In this document: positions 36,401-49,400 of the stretch, piece after piece | How positions within the stretch are numbered: position 1 is the first letter of the stretch | Layout of the letters: each line of letters begins with the position of its first letter | Source: Balanoglossus misakiensis | Taxonomy: Eukaryota > Hemichordata | Direction: 5' to 3' | DNA length: 64,000 nt | NCBI GenBank assembly: GCA_040954595.2 | Contig: CM082578.2 | Location: forward strand, 16,430,001 to 16,494,000 | The notes under the pieces: generated by a model | Database searches by the model: none | Seen by the model: only the letters and a program-made list of their open reading frames with translations | Told to the model about the DNA's origin: nothing | Program-made: the position numbers and the translations under genes

Positions 36401-39400
36401 TAACAAGCAGCACACACAGCTGACTCAGAGCAGGTTTGCGACTGTATGTTGAAGACAGACAATGCAACAAGAGTAAATGTAAAAAAACATTGAGATGCAT
36501 GCTTATTAATTGGACCATTTCACCACACCAGAATTGATGTCAATCCCAAAAATCTGAATTGACCACGATCTGACAATATCACTGTACTTTTTAACGCAGT
36601 CACTTATGGTTTCCAAATTGAGGTCCATATACTTTCTTGCAAGAAACTGTTCGATTTGGATGATAGCCTCGGTGGTTACTCCCATTGCAGATAAATAACT
36701 GATACATTCCCACAAGCGATCCTTGGGTAACATCTTAGTACAAAGAGAGAAAAAACTGTTAGCAGTGGCTTTTTAATGAAATTTCTCTATGGAATATATA
36801 GTACTCCAACTGCAAAGGCAGTACACATACAAATACACGTACATCAATACACAGATAAATCATTTTAAAATATTGACAAAGTGTAAGGGTTATCACTCAA
36901 CTGAAACCACCACTGTCCGTGCATGTCTCGACTTGCAACAAAAAATTCTGTGCCTACCCTTCGTTTATCCAAGGATTCCTTCTTCATTTCCATGGTCTTC
37001 CTGAGGACACACGCTTGGAAATAATCCTCCAGGATGGATTCATGTCCAGGTTTTGTATGTGATATTGGTACGAAAATATTCTCCAGGAGCCACATAGATG
37101 AATCCTTGGGTGTCCAAATCTTGCGAGATTCTTTATCAAACTGGCAAACATCGGGGGGAAAAAAATTCATTGTGCAAATTTGATCACAGCTTGGTTCAGG
37201 CATTTCAATATTATTTAAATATTCACCCATATGCAAAGAATTCTCATGTGATTGGCAGAACTGAAGTAAAAGGATTCATTAACCATTTGAACCCAGCTTG
37301 GAAAAGAAAACTTTGAAGCAATCTTGTCTGATCTTTGCATGTATTCAGTAATTCACATCAGCTTGAAATTACTATGCCTCACCTCTGTCAGTTGCTTATC
37401 CAAAAAACCAAGTTCTTCTAAAATCTCCAACAAAACAGGATAGTACATCACTTTCTTATATTGTGTTGGTTTTTCTGTGAATAGAAACCTGAAAAAACAC
37501 AATCAAGGTGTGCATTTCTTTACATTTAAACATGACAATATAAAGTATACATTTTTGTTCAACTTCATTCTAACTTTATAGTCTGAGAAAGTGAACCTAA
37601 AATCCACCAACCTGCAAAATTCACAGCACACTTCTCTTGGCAGATGACAGATTTCAGCAATGGCTTCATCAGAGTCTTTGATTATATTGAGTAACTCTGT
37701 TTTATGTTTTGTCACCATAGTATATTTGGAAATTTTCAATGTTTTCTGCAGTCCCCCACCAGCTATGAAATGTCCCAAGTTGAGTTGTTTCTTTGCCAAG
37801 TATATAGCTAGCTGAATAAAAGACATTGATTCAAGTGTGTTAATTAATACACAGACCATCAACGTAAAATATTCCCTACATTGTACGCATCTCAGAATTT
37901 TAAAATGTACTCAATATCCAAACGAAAACTTCTGTCAGCTTGTTGACAAGGTATCCACACAAGTTCATGGTCTACAAGGGTCAATTTCTCCACACAAAAA
38001 TAACAAGTGTCAAATACATGTCTTTTCACCTTAAAGCCATGTCTGGTCAGCAAGATAGATCCCGTTTCACTGATGTCCATAAAATAAAGAACAATATCAA
38101 GCAAATCCAACTCCTTCACTTCTTTGTACTCCTATTAAAAAAACAGTAGTTACAAATCACACTATTTAATCCCATAGTCTTTTGCTATTGCATTGCAAGT
38201 TTCACTTTGTGAGCTACTTTGCTTTTCATGGTATGTTTAAATGATGTACCTCTGCTTTCTTTATCAATAATATCCTCCTTAAGAACTGAAACCGAGATAA
38301 CTGTTTGGCATCATCTGAGAGTGGAGACAGACAGTAAGAGTCCTTGATATATTCCTGATTCATTGATTTCGCCTCAGAAGTGCTGTGTTTAGACTGGTCT
38401 TTGTAGTCTCTGAGCTGAGAGACAACTTCGGGTATCTGTGATGAAGAGAGATGAAAACAGTCAACCTCAGTGATAAACTCCATGCTGGCATCTCTTAGCA
38501 AAAAAACAAACCAAGTGTCTATCGTGGTTGTAGCACTCACCAATCCAATGGCGGCTTCTAAACTCACTCGACTGGTGTAACAACATGCTGACAATATTTC
38601 AAATGCATAACTTTGCAGTGGTTCTTGGTCACCATGTGCCAACTGGATGTACTTCTCGAAGACTTCCTGGAAAACACAATGTGATACTTTCGGCCATGGA
38701 GAATTGGCAGTGACATGATTGCAGGAGACAATTAAGAAGTACTCAATCTATACATATGTCAGAAGTAGACTAACTGTACACCCAGTAAGATCTTCTACAT
38801 GATGGACAGAAAAACACAGGAACTTGCCAAATTATGACTTACTTGAATTTCTCCATAAAGATCACCATATTGCCTCCTTATTGATGCATTCCTTGGAGCC
38901 AAGCTCACCAGAAGTCGACAGACAGCTGTCACCAGTTCTTGGTTGCCACATTTCAGAGCAGTTTGTAAAAACTGAGAAGATTGGAGTACAAATGTATTAG
39001 GTGGAGCAGTCATGACATGTCAACTCATTACTTAAAACTCATCTATCCTGCATTTTTTTCAAGCATTGCCAAAAATGACCGTGGTATACTAATACAGTAA
39101 CTTATGTTAATTTAGGAAGGAAGGAAAGAAGAAAGGAAGGGATATTATAAGAAACTATGTTGTGAATCATATAACAAGGAGTTAGCTAGCACCCCCACCC
39201 CTTGCTTGCAATATAATAACTGCATTGTCAAGGCATGAAATCCCCAATAAAACAGAGTAATTAAGTGTTGATCACCTGGGGGGGGGGGGGCACTTAAAGA
39301 CACCAAGACGAGATATTCCTTACCTGTGTCATTACGAATGTGCATAACTTCTCAAGAATCATATTCCACTCAGGCATGTTTTGAAACTCATCTATGCAGT

Positions 39401-39884
39401 CTGCCTTGTCACTGTTCCTTTGATAAGGATCCTCCCAGCTATTCAGTACACCTTGAGTGTGTTCCTCTAAAATTTCAGCAAACCTGTAAGTGTAAAGGAA
39501 ACCGACAAATTGTTACTTTTCATATGTAAACCCCGTGAGGAAATTCACTGACACTAACTGGTGCACTAATCTGCGCGCCCACTTGAGCTGCCAACTTTCT
39601 ACATCCGCATCAAAGCTGCTTAAGTGTATCGTGTATGTACATCTATAAACCATTACCTACCATGTCAAATGTTTAACAATTCTACGAACGAAATCTTCCT
39701 TATCTGATGGACTCAATTTCTGCTCCGTTTCACTTTGACCTCCCGTCAACTTATGGCCATCCGATCGGCCTCCATCGGACGTGATATTAGGGTCGTTCTC
39801 TGGACCCGGAGAAAGTAATGTCAGGTCAAAGTTATTGGTAAGCTCTTGCACAATTTTAGCCACGCGTTTGGTAGTATCTGTCAT
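30482..39884 (-). CDS. DCAF1 (VprBP)-like protein, copy A (31 exons)
   Basis: Predicted 1344-aa divergent DCAF1, the substrate receptor that docks targets to DDB1-CUL4 ubiquitin ligase. Exons in transcript order run 39884-39661, 39483-39324, 38971-38843, 38666-38541, 38435-38250, 38131-38030, 37811-37612, 37488-37383, 37260-36958, 36733-36516, 36441-36316, 36125-36029, 35868-35767, 35582-35429, 35200-35123, 34926-34816, 34667-34468, 34322-34132, 33936-33867, 33691-33630, 33290-33218, 33015-32890, 32799-32740, 32555-32476, 32348-32255, 32069-31824, 31602-31503, 31342-31268, 31040-30970, 30810-30733, 30568-30482. Order: helical armadillo-like N-half; LisH near 795-825 (LMKEHFISKGLSQTADIL); WD40 region from about 985, with LWDVRS near 1172 and YDAR near 1210. 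DSFIRTFDTTNYETI matches the DCAF1 signature. The tail is short and ends in GNFVD. Two junctions are unusual: a GC donor at 35428 and a weak GTCC donor at 36515. An in-frame upstream ATG exists at 39944. Confidence 0.85.
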
Positions 39885-40466
39885 ACCGACCTTTGCTGAT
39901 TTTAAGTCAGGCGCGTTGTGTATGGTAAAAAGAAAAAATAACACGGGTTTGATTACTGGAGTAATATATTGAGTTTCAAATACAAATCATTGACCCGGAG
40001 TCGGTGGAAATATAGCAAACACTGCGATATTAAACACATAAATGAAGTCCTGGGTCAGGTGGACGTGGGGATCCTGAGATGGGACGTCCCGTTTGGGAAT
40101 CTAAGACCACCTAAGTGCCCGAAGATAAAGTTTTGCGTTAAGGAAACCCCGGGACGGTCTTAAAAATAACAGTGGTTATTGTTTCATTTGTTTGTATATA
40201 TTTGTTAGTAGGAGATACACTTTCAAAGATGTACTAGTCTTCGAAGTTTAACAACTTTATTTGAGATTAATTACCATGGGAGAAATAGTTGCTATGATAA
40301 TTATTAGCAAGCTAGACAGTGTACATTATTTACAACTTATCTGGGTCAGATGAGGTCAGCGCATTTCCTGATCACAGTATTACAGGTGTACCGGTAGCCT
40401 CATTTGTCCAAGGAATATGCTGTAAACATAAAACTGTCTCAGAATCGGTAAACAAAATTAGAAAAC
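39885..40466. promoter_or_regulatory. Bidirectional promoter region of the DCAF1-like pair
   Basis: Only 582 bp separates the two divergent start codons (39884 and 40467), so both promoters must overlap or abut unless untranslated exons extend further. It contains the perfect palindrome GGGACGTCCC at 40081-40090, followed by further GGGAC-type words (for example at 40150). No TATA box was identified. Shared regulation is inferred from geometry. Confidence 0.55.
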
Positions 40467-43400
40467 ATGGGGCTGGAAGCTGTTGAACTTGAAGAACTTG
40501 TGCTGCTGATTGTCGAATGGAAAAGAATCCTTGCGGCAACTGGCGATCGACATATACCTCTGGCAATGGTGCACAGGTATATTACTTTCGTTTTAGCGTT
40601 ACGTTTATTTTACTACCGGAACTTGCAACTCTAGTAGATTCCGCATTTTCGCCACAGTCTGTGAGGTGATTGCTAGGCTGGCAAAGATGCTGTTTGTACT
40701 AATAGTGTACTTGATTGTGTACTGATTGACACAAGATGTTCATTATATATTAATTATCTTTTCATTTGAACAGAATGGCAGAGTTGATGGAAGCTGAAAT
40801 TGACCTATTACTGGAAGGTGAAGGTGATTCAGAAAATGCCCTGCAAAGTTTCAAAATCTTGACAACTATAATCTTGTCTGCTGGCAATGCAGACTTCATG
40901 ACTGAGGTAATTGGACCAAACGATATATTCATTCATAATGCAGATTTCAGTGTGTTTATTCTATAGAACATAAAATTTAATCATATTGAAAATTAAAAGT
41001 AAAAGGAAATAATGGAAGAAAAGGATCTTGATGTCTTGGATTTTGCCTTCTTTTCTAATTGTTGTGTGTGATGATCTTTTACAGCTGATCAAATCATACA
41101 TACTAGAGAGTGACAATGCTGACAACAACATAGCTGCAATGAGACTGCTGGTGGATTTCATTCCAGAAGAGACTTTTCCTAATCAGTTCCCTTACTGCAA
41201 CACCACGGTAAGAATTGACGAGGATGGAATAAACAGGCAGTAAATTTCCACTGGAGATCAGGTAGACTTCTTTTAAAGATGAAGGATGGGCTGTTATAAC
41301 ACAGGGCAGTCATTGGGGGGGGGACTCTTGTATGATTGTCATCCTGTACTTGGAAATCTTTGGGTTGACCAGTGGATCATTTTTTGTGCTTTTATCGCAA
41401 AAAAACAAGTTTTGGAAGAATTAGAGTTTATTGCCGAATCACATGACATCTTAATATCCTTTAAGAAAGGTGCCTATAGGATATTTTTGTGAGGGTTCAT
41501 CTGATGGCTTTTCTTTGCAGTGGTCAATTTGATGGATAAATTAAGTATGTTTTCTAGTCTGTTTATGCATCCTACATTTCATTCTTTGATATTGCAGTAC
41601 ATTCATTTTGTATGATATCGCAGGTTTTAACAAGAAGATTATATGAATGGTCATTAACAGCAGAAGAACCGCTCAAAACCTATGCAATAGGATTGCTTGC
41701 AAGGACCATGGAGGTTGAAAAATTAGTTGTCCCATTTCATGATTACAATTTACAGTTAGTAAGTATAGTGTAGCCTTTAATTACTCATTGACTTCCATTT
41801 CTCCATTTCATATTTTAAGTCATCATTTGTTGAAACCTTTCCTTGTTTGTGTCACTTACTGTTGTGACTTTTTTTTCTAAAATGAATGGTACCTTTTATA
41901 TCATCATTATTTTGTTTCTGACAGGTTCCTCAAGTTCTCAAGGAACTCCGGGAGCTGAAAACCATATCGCAGTCACAAAGTCAGGAGAGTGCCAGCGCTG
42001 GAGCTTCATCGCCCCAGCCATCAACATCAGGGAAAAGACCCGGAACAAAGGCAAAGGGAAAACAATTCCAAGCGAGCTTGAAAAAAGTCCACTGTCTTGT
42101 TCCAATGACAGTAACCTCACAAATAATCTTACGGTTGAGATACCTTACTTACGCATGCATTCAAAAACGGGTGAGATATTTTTATATACGGCAGGATCAT
42201 CTATGCCACAGCTGACTTATGAGGGGCGTTTTTTCTGGTTTACTTCTGTCAAAGTCCCACATTATTGTCGACATTGTCTTTCTTACAATATAAGCCAATC
42301 TGACTGTAGTTTTGTCTTTAATTGTCTTTATCACCAGTTATCATCCTTAGTGCTTGACAATGGTGTGATGGATCTGGCTTTATACTACTGTGATTTTCGA
42401 AGCAACCACGACTACAGGGTGACTATCACTTGTCTACGGGTAGGTCTGTTGCTAAAAGTAATTTTTCATAATTTCAAAGGATGAACCAAAGCAAATCTGA
42501 CAACCTTGCCCAAACTTGATCAGCATCAGTGATGCAAGTTACAAATATTGTTCAACTTTGCACCCAGTTTCATACAAAGCTTGACTTGTGTAACTTGGCT
42601 AGCAGGCCATTGCTACAGCAAGATCTTGCAATAAGCAGAAAATTATAGTACCGGTAGTGAAATGTTATTAGAATGGATAATCACAGTATTTATCATTGCA
42701 TTCCAGATGTTAGGTTTTCTGCTCGTCGTCAGACAGGCAATGAAAGAGTTTCTGGTGAGGGGTGGTTTGGAGATTGTGCTGAAGACTCCGCAGTTCCCTC
42801 CTGCAATTCAGCTCCTGTCTCTCCTTTTGTCCGGAGGGCATCTGTTGAGCGGTCAGATGCCAACCATTTGTCGCTACCCGAAACATGTACTGACAGACTT
42901 GATGAGGTAGAAATGGTCATTAATTCTGCAGTGTGTTTGTTTTGATTTTTTTTAAACAGTTTGTAAACTTTATAGCAAGGAGGGGATATATAGGCATTAT
43001 ATTGTGTATGTTGTCAAATGAACCAAAATTGACAAAATTGTATCATCTGTCGTCCACAGTTATGAATTTGTCATGGTAAATTTCCGGGAGATGATCCCGG
43101 CAACCAATGGAAAACTTGCAATGCTGATGGCCCTGTCTCGTCCTGTATTCGTGGAAATATTTTATAAATTGAACGGACTCCGGAAAATGTTCGAATTAGT
43201 GAGTATAACCCTGGCTTTTAGATCTCAAAAGCTGGACATACCATTTCTTGGATTGGAGAGGTTTACCGTAAAATTCTCATCAACAGGACACTCCTCATAC
43301 CAAGTTCCTCCAAATCTCCCAGAGTCATGATACTCTGAATGACAATGCCACTCACCATCATGATTATATCATCATCTTTGTCATCATCCCGACCACCATC

Positions 43401-46400
43401 TACTTCATTGTAGACACAAAAAGAGTTACCGAAGACGGAGGAAATACTGAAAGCTGAAAACAGCAATTCTATAAAAGACAAATGGGTCAGTGTTATGACC
43501 ACACCATTGAAGTTAGACTATCTGATTATAAAGCTGTATCTTCTTGGACACATCTACATTAAAGGACATCATGTGCTGCATGCCAATGCAGAGGCAGAGA
43601 ACAGAGAACTTCCTTTGCATCAGGTGAGGTTGCTGTATGTTTCACCCTCAAAATGTCCCAATAATTAAATCTCACAGAGTCCTCAGATTTATATATATTC
43701 ATACACTATCATGTCAGTGTTGTGAATAAAAAACTGCCAGCTGTATGTACCATTGTAACCAACTTGGCTTGAAGTTTTTGCTGACCATGAAAAGAACATT
43801 GTCTACATCCCTGATTGTGGTATTTGATATTAGTTAATATGGGTAGTTCGATCTCTGAGGTAACATATGAGGATTAATGGTATGTTGGGTGAATTGTGGT
43901 TTAATCTCTGTTTTGTGGAAATCGTTGAAATTTGTGCATTTTGCAACTCAACAGGAGTTGCACCTGGCAAGAGAGGTGATCACGGATATGATGGATGCTG
44001 TGCAGGATGAAGCAATTTCCAGCATGGACCTTCCGGAAATACAGGAATTCAGAGAGCTGCACATAATGGAGCACCTGCTTCAGATGGTGTCAACAAGTGT
44101 ATCTGTCCTACCAAAAGAGGATGAGTATGTTTTTTTTCAGTTTCTGTGCCGCAGCAGGGACGTTTGTCAGATAATTTGTGCATTGGATGTGGTGACATCC
44201 ACTTTGCTAAGTATCATTTGCTTATTTCTGGTGACACTTGTAAAAGATATAATTGGATAAATTCGAGTGTATAAATTATGCCGTGGGTGCACCTTTATAA
44301 AAAAAATTATTATTCTTTGCAGATGTGATATGAAGATGTCCATCTTGGGTGCCATTCAAGGATTGGTGTCTTTTTACGATTTCATTCCATTGCTCTGTCA
44401 ACCAATCCGAGTGGATGAACGTGTAGAGCATATGATTGGAAAATATGCCTATGGGATTAGGTAAGCTCTTTTTTTCATACATATTTTCTCTTATCAAAGC
44501 TCAAGTGGAATCATTTAAGAAGAAATAAGGGTATTTGCAATCTTGCTTTTTAGCATAGCAGAATTGAAAATTAAATACTTGTCCCCATACTTCTGTGAGT
44601 AGCGAATGGAATGATTAGTAATAATAATAATATATTTAATTTTGTTATCATTAGAATAGTCATATCACAGATTCTTGGTAGATTTCTCAACTCGGAAGAG
44701 GTGAAATTTGCTGCATTTGAGATTTTGACACAATGCGTTCGCGCAACAAAGGTATGTATTGGAATTCCACCTCAATACACATGTGTGTTAAATATGTAAG
44801 TGTGTGTAAAATGTCCATAGCAATGCATGTAGTCATATGTGCACGCCCATGCACTCACGTGTATTTTGACCACTGCCACTTGACTTATTCTGCATCTGTT
44901 TTGCATATACCCCTGGGTATTCTGTATCCGACACTAGATGCCATAGTCTGCTAGTTATTGTTAAACTTTTCTTTACTCTTTCACGTTGTTCAGTCTGAAG
45001 AGAGCAATGAAGCCATGGCTGCTGCAAAACGTCAAATACGACGATGTGTGAGAGACAATGGCGGTATCAGGGTAAGCCAGTTACCATAACAACTACTCCT
45101 ACAAAATGAATGCTTCAATGTTCAATCGCTGTCATTAAGCCATAATCTGGAAAATTGCAGTCTTGGTGCAACTGAGTGTGTGTGAATCCAGGGTAATTCT
45201 TTTTTGTTGAAGAAAGAACTTAAATATGAATAAAAACTGTAAAAACACTGATCAGCTGATTAAACACAATTTTGGTTTCAGATCATGATTTCAGCGCTGG
45301 ATTATTGTAAAGATCTAAACAAGGTTGACTCATACAGGTGGTTAGCAACCAAAGCATTAATAGGGATGGCGTATAGAGATGAAGATGTCCGACTTTTGCT
45401 CAGCAAATTGCCTGTATTCCATGGACCATTACAAGGTATCTGCCCAAAATAACTTTTAGTGCATAACACATTGTAGAGTCTCTGTTAGCAGGTTACAACA
45501 GTGCTGGAACTAAACCCCAAACTGATTTTGTTTTTGCTTGTGGCATAGCGGAAGGCCAGGACACCCTTCCAGTCATGCTCCCATGGCTCTAAACTCAACT
45601 TCAGCGTACCTTCTCAAAATGGAACACTGCTGTCTAAGAATGGACCAGTCCAGTACAGCAGTCTTTTTAATTCTTTTTTCTCCTTTTGTGATAGAAATGA
45701 TGACGAGACCTGCAAAAGAAGACCAGGTTGAACACTACAAATACTTTGTCAAATATGGCAGTGATCTTCTTGGTAAGACTTTGGAGAAAAGTTGAATTTC
45801 ATATCACCATGTTGCTCTTCTGAAAACTGCTCACAACAGTCACATTCATATGAATCTAATATTTATAAAACTATTGATATTTTGGTAGATATTCTCTCTG
45901 GCAAGTCACAAGCTACCGACACACCACCAATAGGAGCTGATTTGGAAAAGTTGAGTCTCAGAGAAGTTTCTTCTGACAGAGAGCTGTTTGAGCTGATGCA
46001 TGAACATCTTGTATCACAAGGTAAGTGATTGTGTTGAATTTGTTTTCAGATATTATTATTAAGGTGTTTATAGAGACATTGGAATTCAAGACATAGAATG
46101 AAGTGCTGTTGGCATTAATCTTTTAGGATTGACTGATACAGCGGAATCACTCAAGCAAGAAGCAAATCTGGCCATTGGGTCTACATACAAGCAACAATCA
46201 CGCAATACCATTGTAAGTATTTCATATTGGTACAATTGTATCATCCTTGGGGAAAGGGATTTCAGTTTGACGAAATATTACTCTACAAAGAGAAAGCTGC
46301 TCACTTATTGAACAGAAATGCCTGGTTTGAAATACAACAAGCAATGTATAGTTCCTTTTGTTTCTGTCAGATTTCGGCTCTCACTGGTTTGCAGAAAACA

Positions 46401-49400
46401 GAAGAGTCTCCAAATGCAGTGTTTTCAAAGTTTCCATTGAGCTCAACAAGTTCATCTCCATCTGTCAGACAAGAACCTCAGCTTCCATCTGGAAAAATCA
46501 AGGTCAGGGCAAATTAAATGCTATTTGACATGTTATCTGCAGGATATATAAGTGGTTGTAGTTCGGCTGATATTCTTATGAAAATGAAGGATGGATTTTG
46601 CGATTCCATTGTTTTGAATCCAGTATTTCACAGCTTTATGTCAAGTAACTAACGCAGGCTACTCTCTACATCACAGATGAAATGGAACAAGACAAGACGT
46701 CCCTACATCTGTGAGAATCCTTATCTATGCAACATTGGAACACTCGGTGCCTCTGACAAGACTTCAACGTTCAGATCAATGATGAAGGAATATCTGAAAC
46801 AAGAGCAGGCCCTATGTGAAAGCAATGCCTGTAGTTGTATGGAGTATTCTCTCACAAGGTAGGTGCTGTTTACTGACGTGGCAAATATTCCTGGGCTTAC
46901 TTTTTACTCACTGGGATACTGTTGGGAATGTTGTTATGTATGGTGTCTTATGGATTGTTGAGTACATACAGTTTGACATTGAACTTGTACACGCACCACT
47001 CTACTTATTGCCTCGTGTATGATTCCAGTATCTGATTGCATTTAATTGTTCTTTTTCTCTTGCTGTAGACTACACAAGTGTTCTGCCCCGAAGCAAAGAA
47101 TTTATACACCGGGCAACATGGTACAACGTCAACAAAGAAAACAGGTGAGTGGGAGAGAGAGAGGGGGGAGAAGGGAGGGGAGAGAGACAGAGAGATTGTT
47201 AAAACAAACATTTCTTTTCCAGATCTCCCCTACAAGAGGCGGTATTGAAGGAAGGCGAATTGATAAACAGAGAGTGTACAGCAGGTTGGTCACATGATCT
47301 GAGTTTTTGTACTTTATTTGAAAGATTTGGAATTTGGTCTTGAGTTCCTGTTTTGCTCGTTGAGCATTCAGTTCTGATAGAGGTTTAACTAACTTGAGGA
47401 TTGCTAGCTGGTGCTGCAAGTTTGATGTTAATTGGCACAGCCGTGGAGCAGAGTTGTTCTGAGTTGATGTTGAAAGTTAATATGTCTCAACAATAGATTA
47501 CAGACACCCATCCTAATAAACTCTGCTTGAATTTAGCTTCCGTCCTCTGAAAACACTACCGAGCTCACCCAGTGAAGGATTTACGTGTGTCAAATTCCCA
47601 AAATTTCAGTATGTAAGTAATAGTTTACTTTTGTTAGTGTGTAACAGATTTTGAAACCTGTAAAAGGAGCATGATGTAAATTATTGGGGGGGGGGGCAGT
47701 TTCGGGCTTTTATCTTCACTTCTACAGTCTGATGTTACCCAATATGTCATGAACCAAATCTTTTCACTTCTGAATCATTATAGATGAGTTTCTTTCCATA
47801 GCATGTTGGTACACAAGTATGCATCAGTAAATATGGGTTATTTGGTGCCTAATGAGTATCTTGGTCTGACGCAGCAAAGAGAATAAATGACCAAGAAAAG
47901 TTTCTGTTTCTATTTCATGTTTCAGCCGCTCGATAATCCAACATTAATGTTAGGTACCACCTCCGGACACGTCAACCTTGACCTCCACGTGAGCAAGGTC
48001 AGTATTGTCCCAAACCATCTGTCATATAATGAGATTTATTGGCGTTGTTCTGATATCAACTATTTTGATGAGTGATCCTTGACGTTTACCTTCTGTTGTA
48101 TCTTTTGACAGGACAAAGTGAAAATGTCAACCTTCAAATGTCATGATAGTGCTGTTTTGGCTTTTGAACTATCCAAGGTATGCCTGCATATAAAATGTAT
48201 CATATTTGGTACACTAAACACTAAATACGCTGTACAACATTCTTGAGGCTTGGAAGAAAACAAATATTGTTCCTCGGATTTGGGAGGGGAACTTGTATGG
48301 CTTCATGTATATATTTCTTCATGTATTAAATAAGATTGACAGATTCCACTCTTAAATTCTGACCATCCCCCAATTTGAATTACCTCAACTACACAGGACA
48401 GTAGGTTAATGGTGACTAGTTGTCAATACTTGCGACATGAAGTCCGACGACCAGTCTCAGTGCTTTGGAAGTTTGCAGACAACAGCAATGGCTTGTCTCT
48501 CCAGTAAGTCTCCACTTTTTGTGGTCTTTCACTCAGGTCTGATTTTCAGCTGTTCTTTTAATCAATTGTCATTTTTTCTTGATTAACAGTTAGTATTGTG
48601 TATTTACACATTGGTTCCCAGTGGAACCTTATTACTTTATCATGTCAATTGTTTTTGTTCCTGCAGACATGGTTTCTTAAGTGACAGTTATATGAGCTTT
48701 AGTAACACTTCAGATGACATGATTGTCAGCAATCGAGGCCTGACTGCTTTAGTAAGTGCAAAAAAAAATTCTCAACTTCATATCTGCAGTACTTTGAAAG
48801 ATTAATCCAAAAGGTTGTAATTTATCCTGCAACACATTTGTGCATTGTATTTTTTCATAGTATGAAACTTCTCATCTCATTACCAGGTGTACGACACTGA
48901 AACAGGTGGACAAATAGTCAAGTTGAAAGATGACCTGCGAGAAAACAGATACCGTAACAACAAGGCCATCTTTGACCCAACTGACACCATGGTGTTATCC
49001 AATGGAATATTGTGGGATGTGAGGTCAGGGGGCATCGTGCACCAATTTGACAAAATTCACAAGAGCAGTTTCTACAATGCCAAAATCCACCCTACAGGTT
49101 TGCATCTGCTCATCAAAGATGCCATGGTATCCTTTTACGAGTATTTCTAGCTATTCTGTCTGTCAGTGCTTGTACATGTAGGTACCATTCAACAGTCAGA
49201 GATGCTAGATGAATTTCCCTTTGAAGATACATGTAAGAGTATTTAGGCTTAATAGCGATCAGTAAAGTTGTATTACAAGTTTGTATATAGTTCAGTCATC
49301 CTTGACAGATGGACAGTGGGATATGAGAACTTATAAGCTGATGACAACAGTGCCTGGTCTTGGTGAGGTGCATGAGTTGCTGGAGTACAATATGAATGGA

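Noticed and set aside
41843-42484. A 213-codon open frame in DCAF1 copy B
   Set aside because: It overlaps true exon 41925-42170 in the wrong frame. The frame matching DCAF1 (VPMTVTSQIILRLRYL) is a different one and joins both neighbours in phase.
47145-47222. GA-rich run between DCAF1-B exons
   Set aside because: Simple low-complexity intron sequence following a normal GTGAGT donor; not a separate element.
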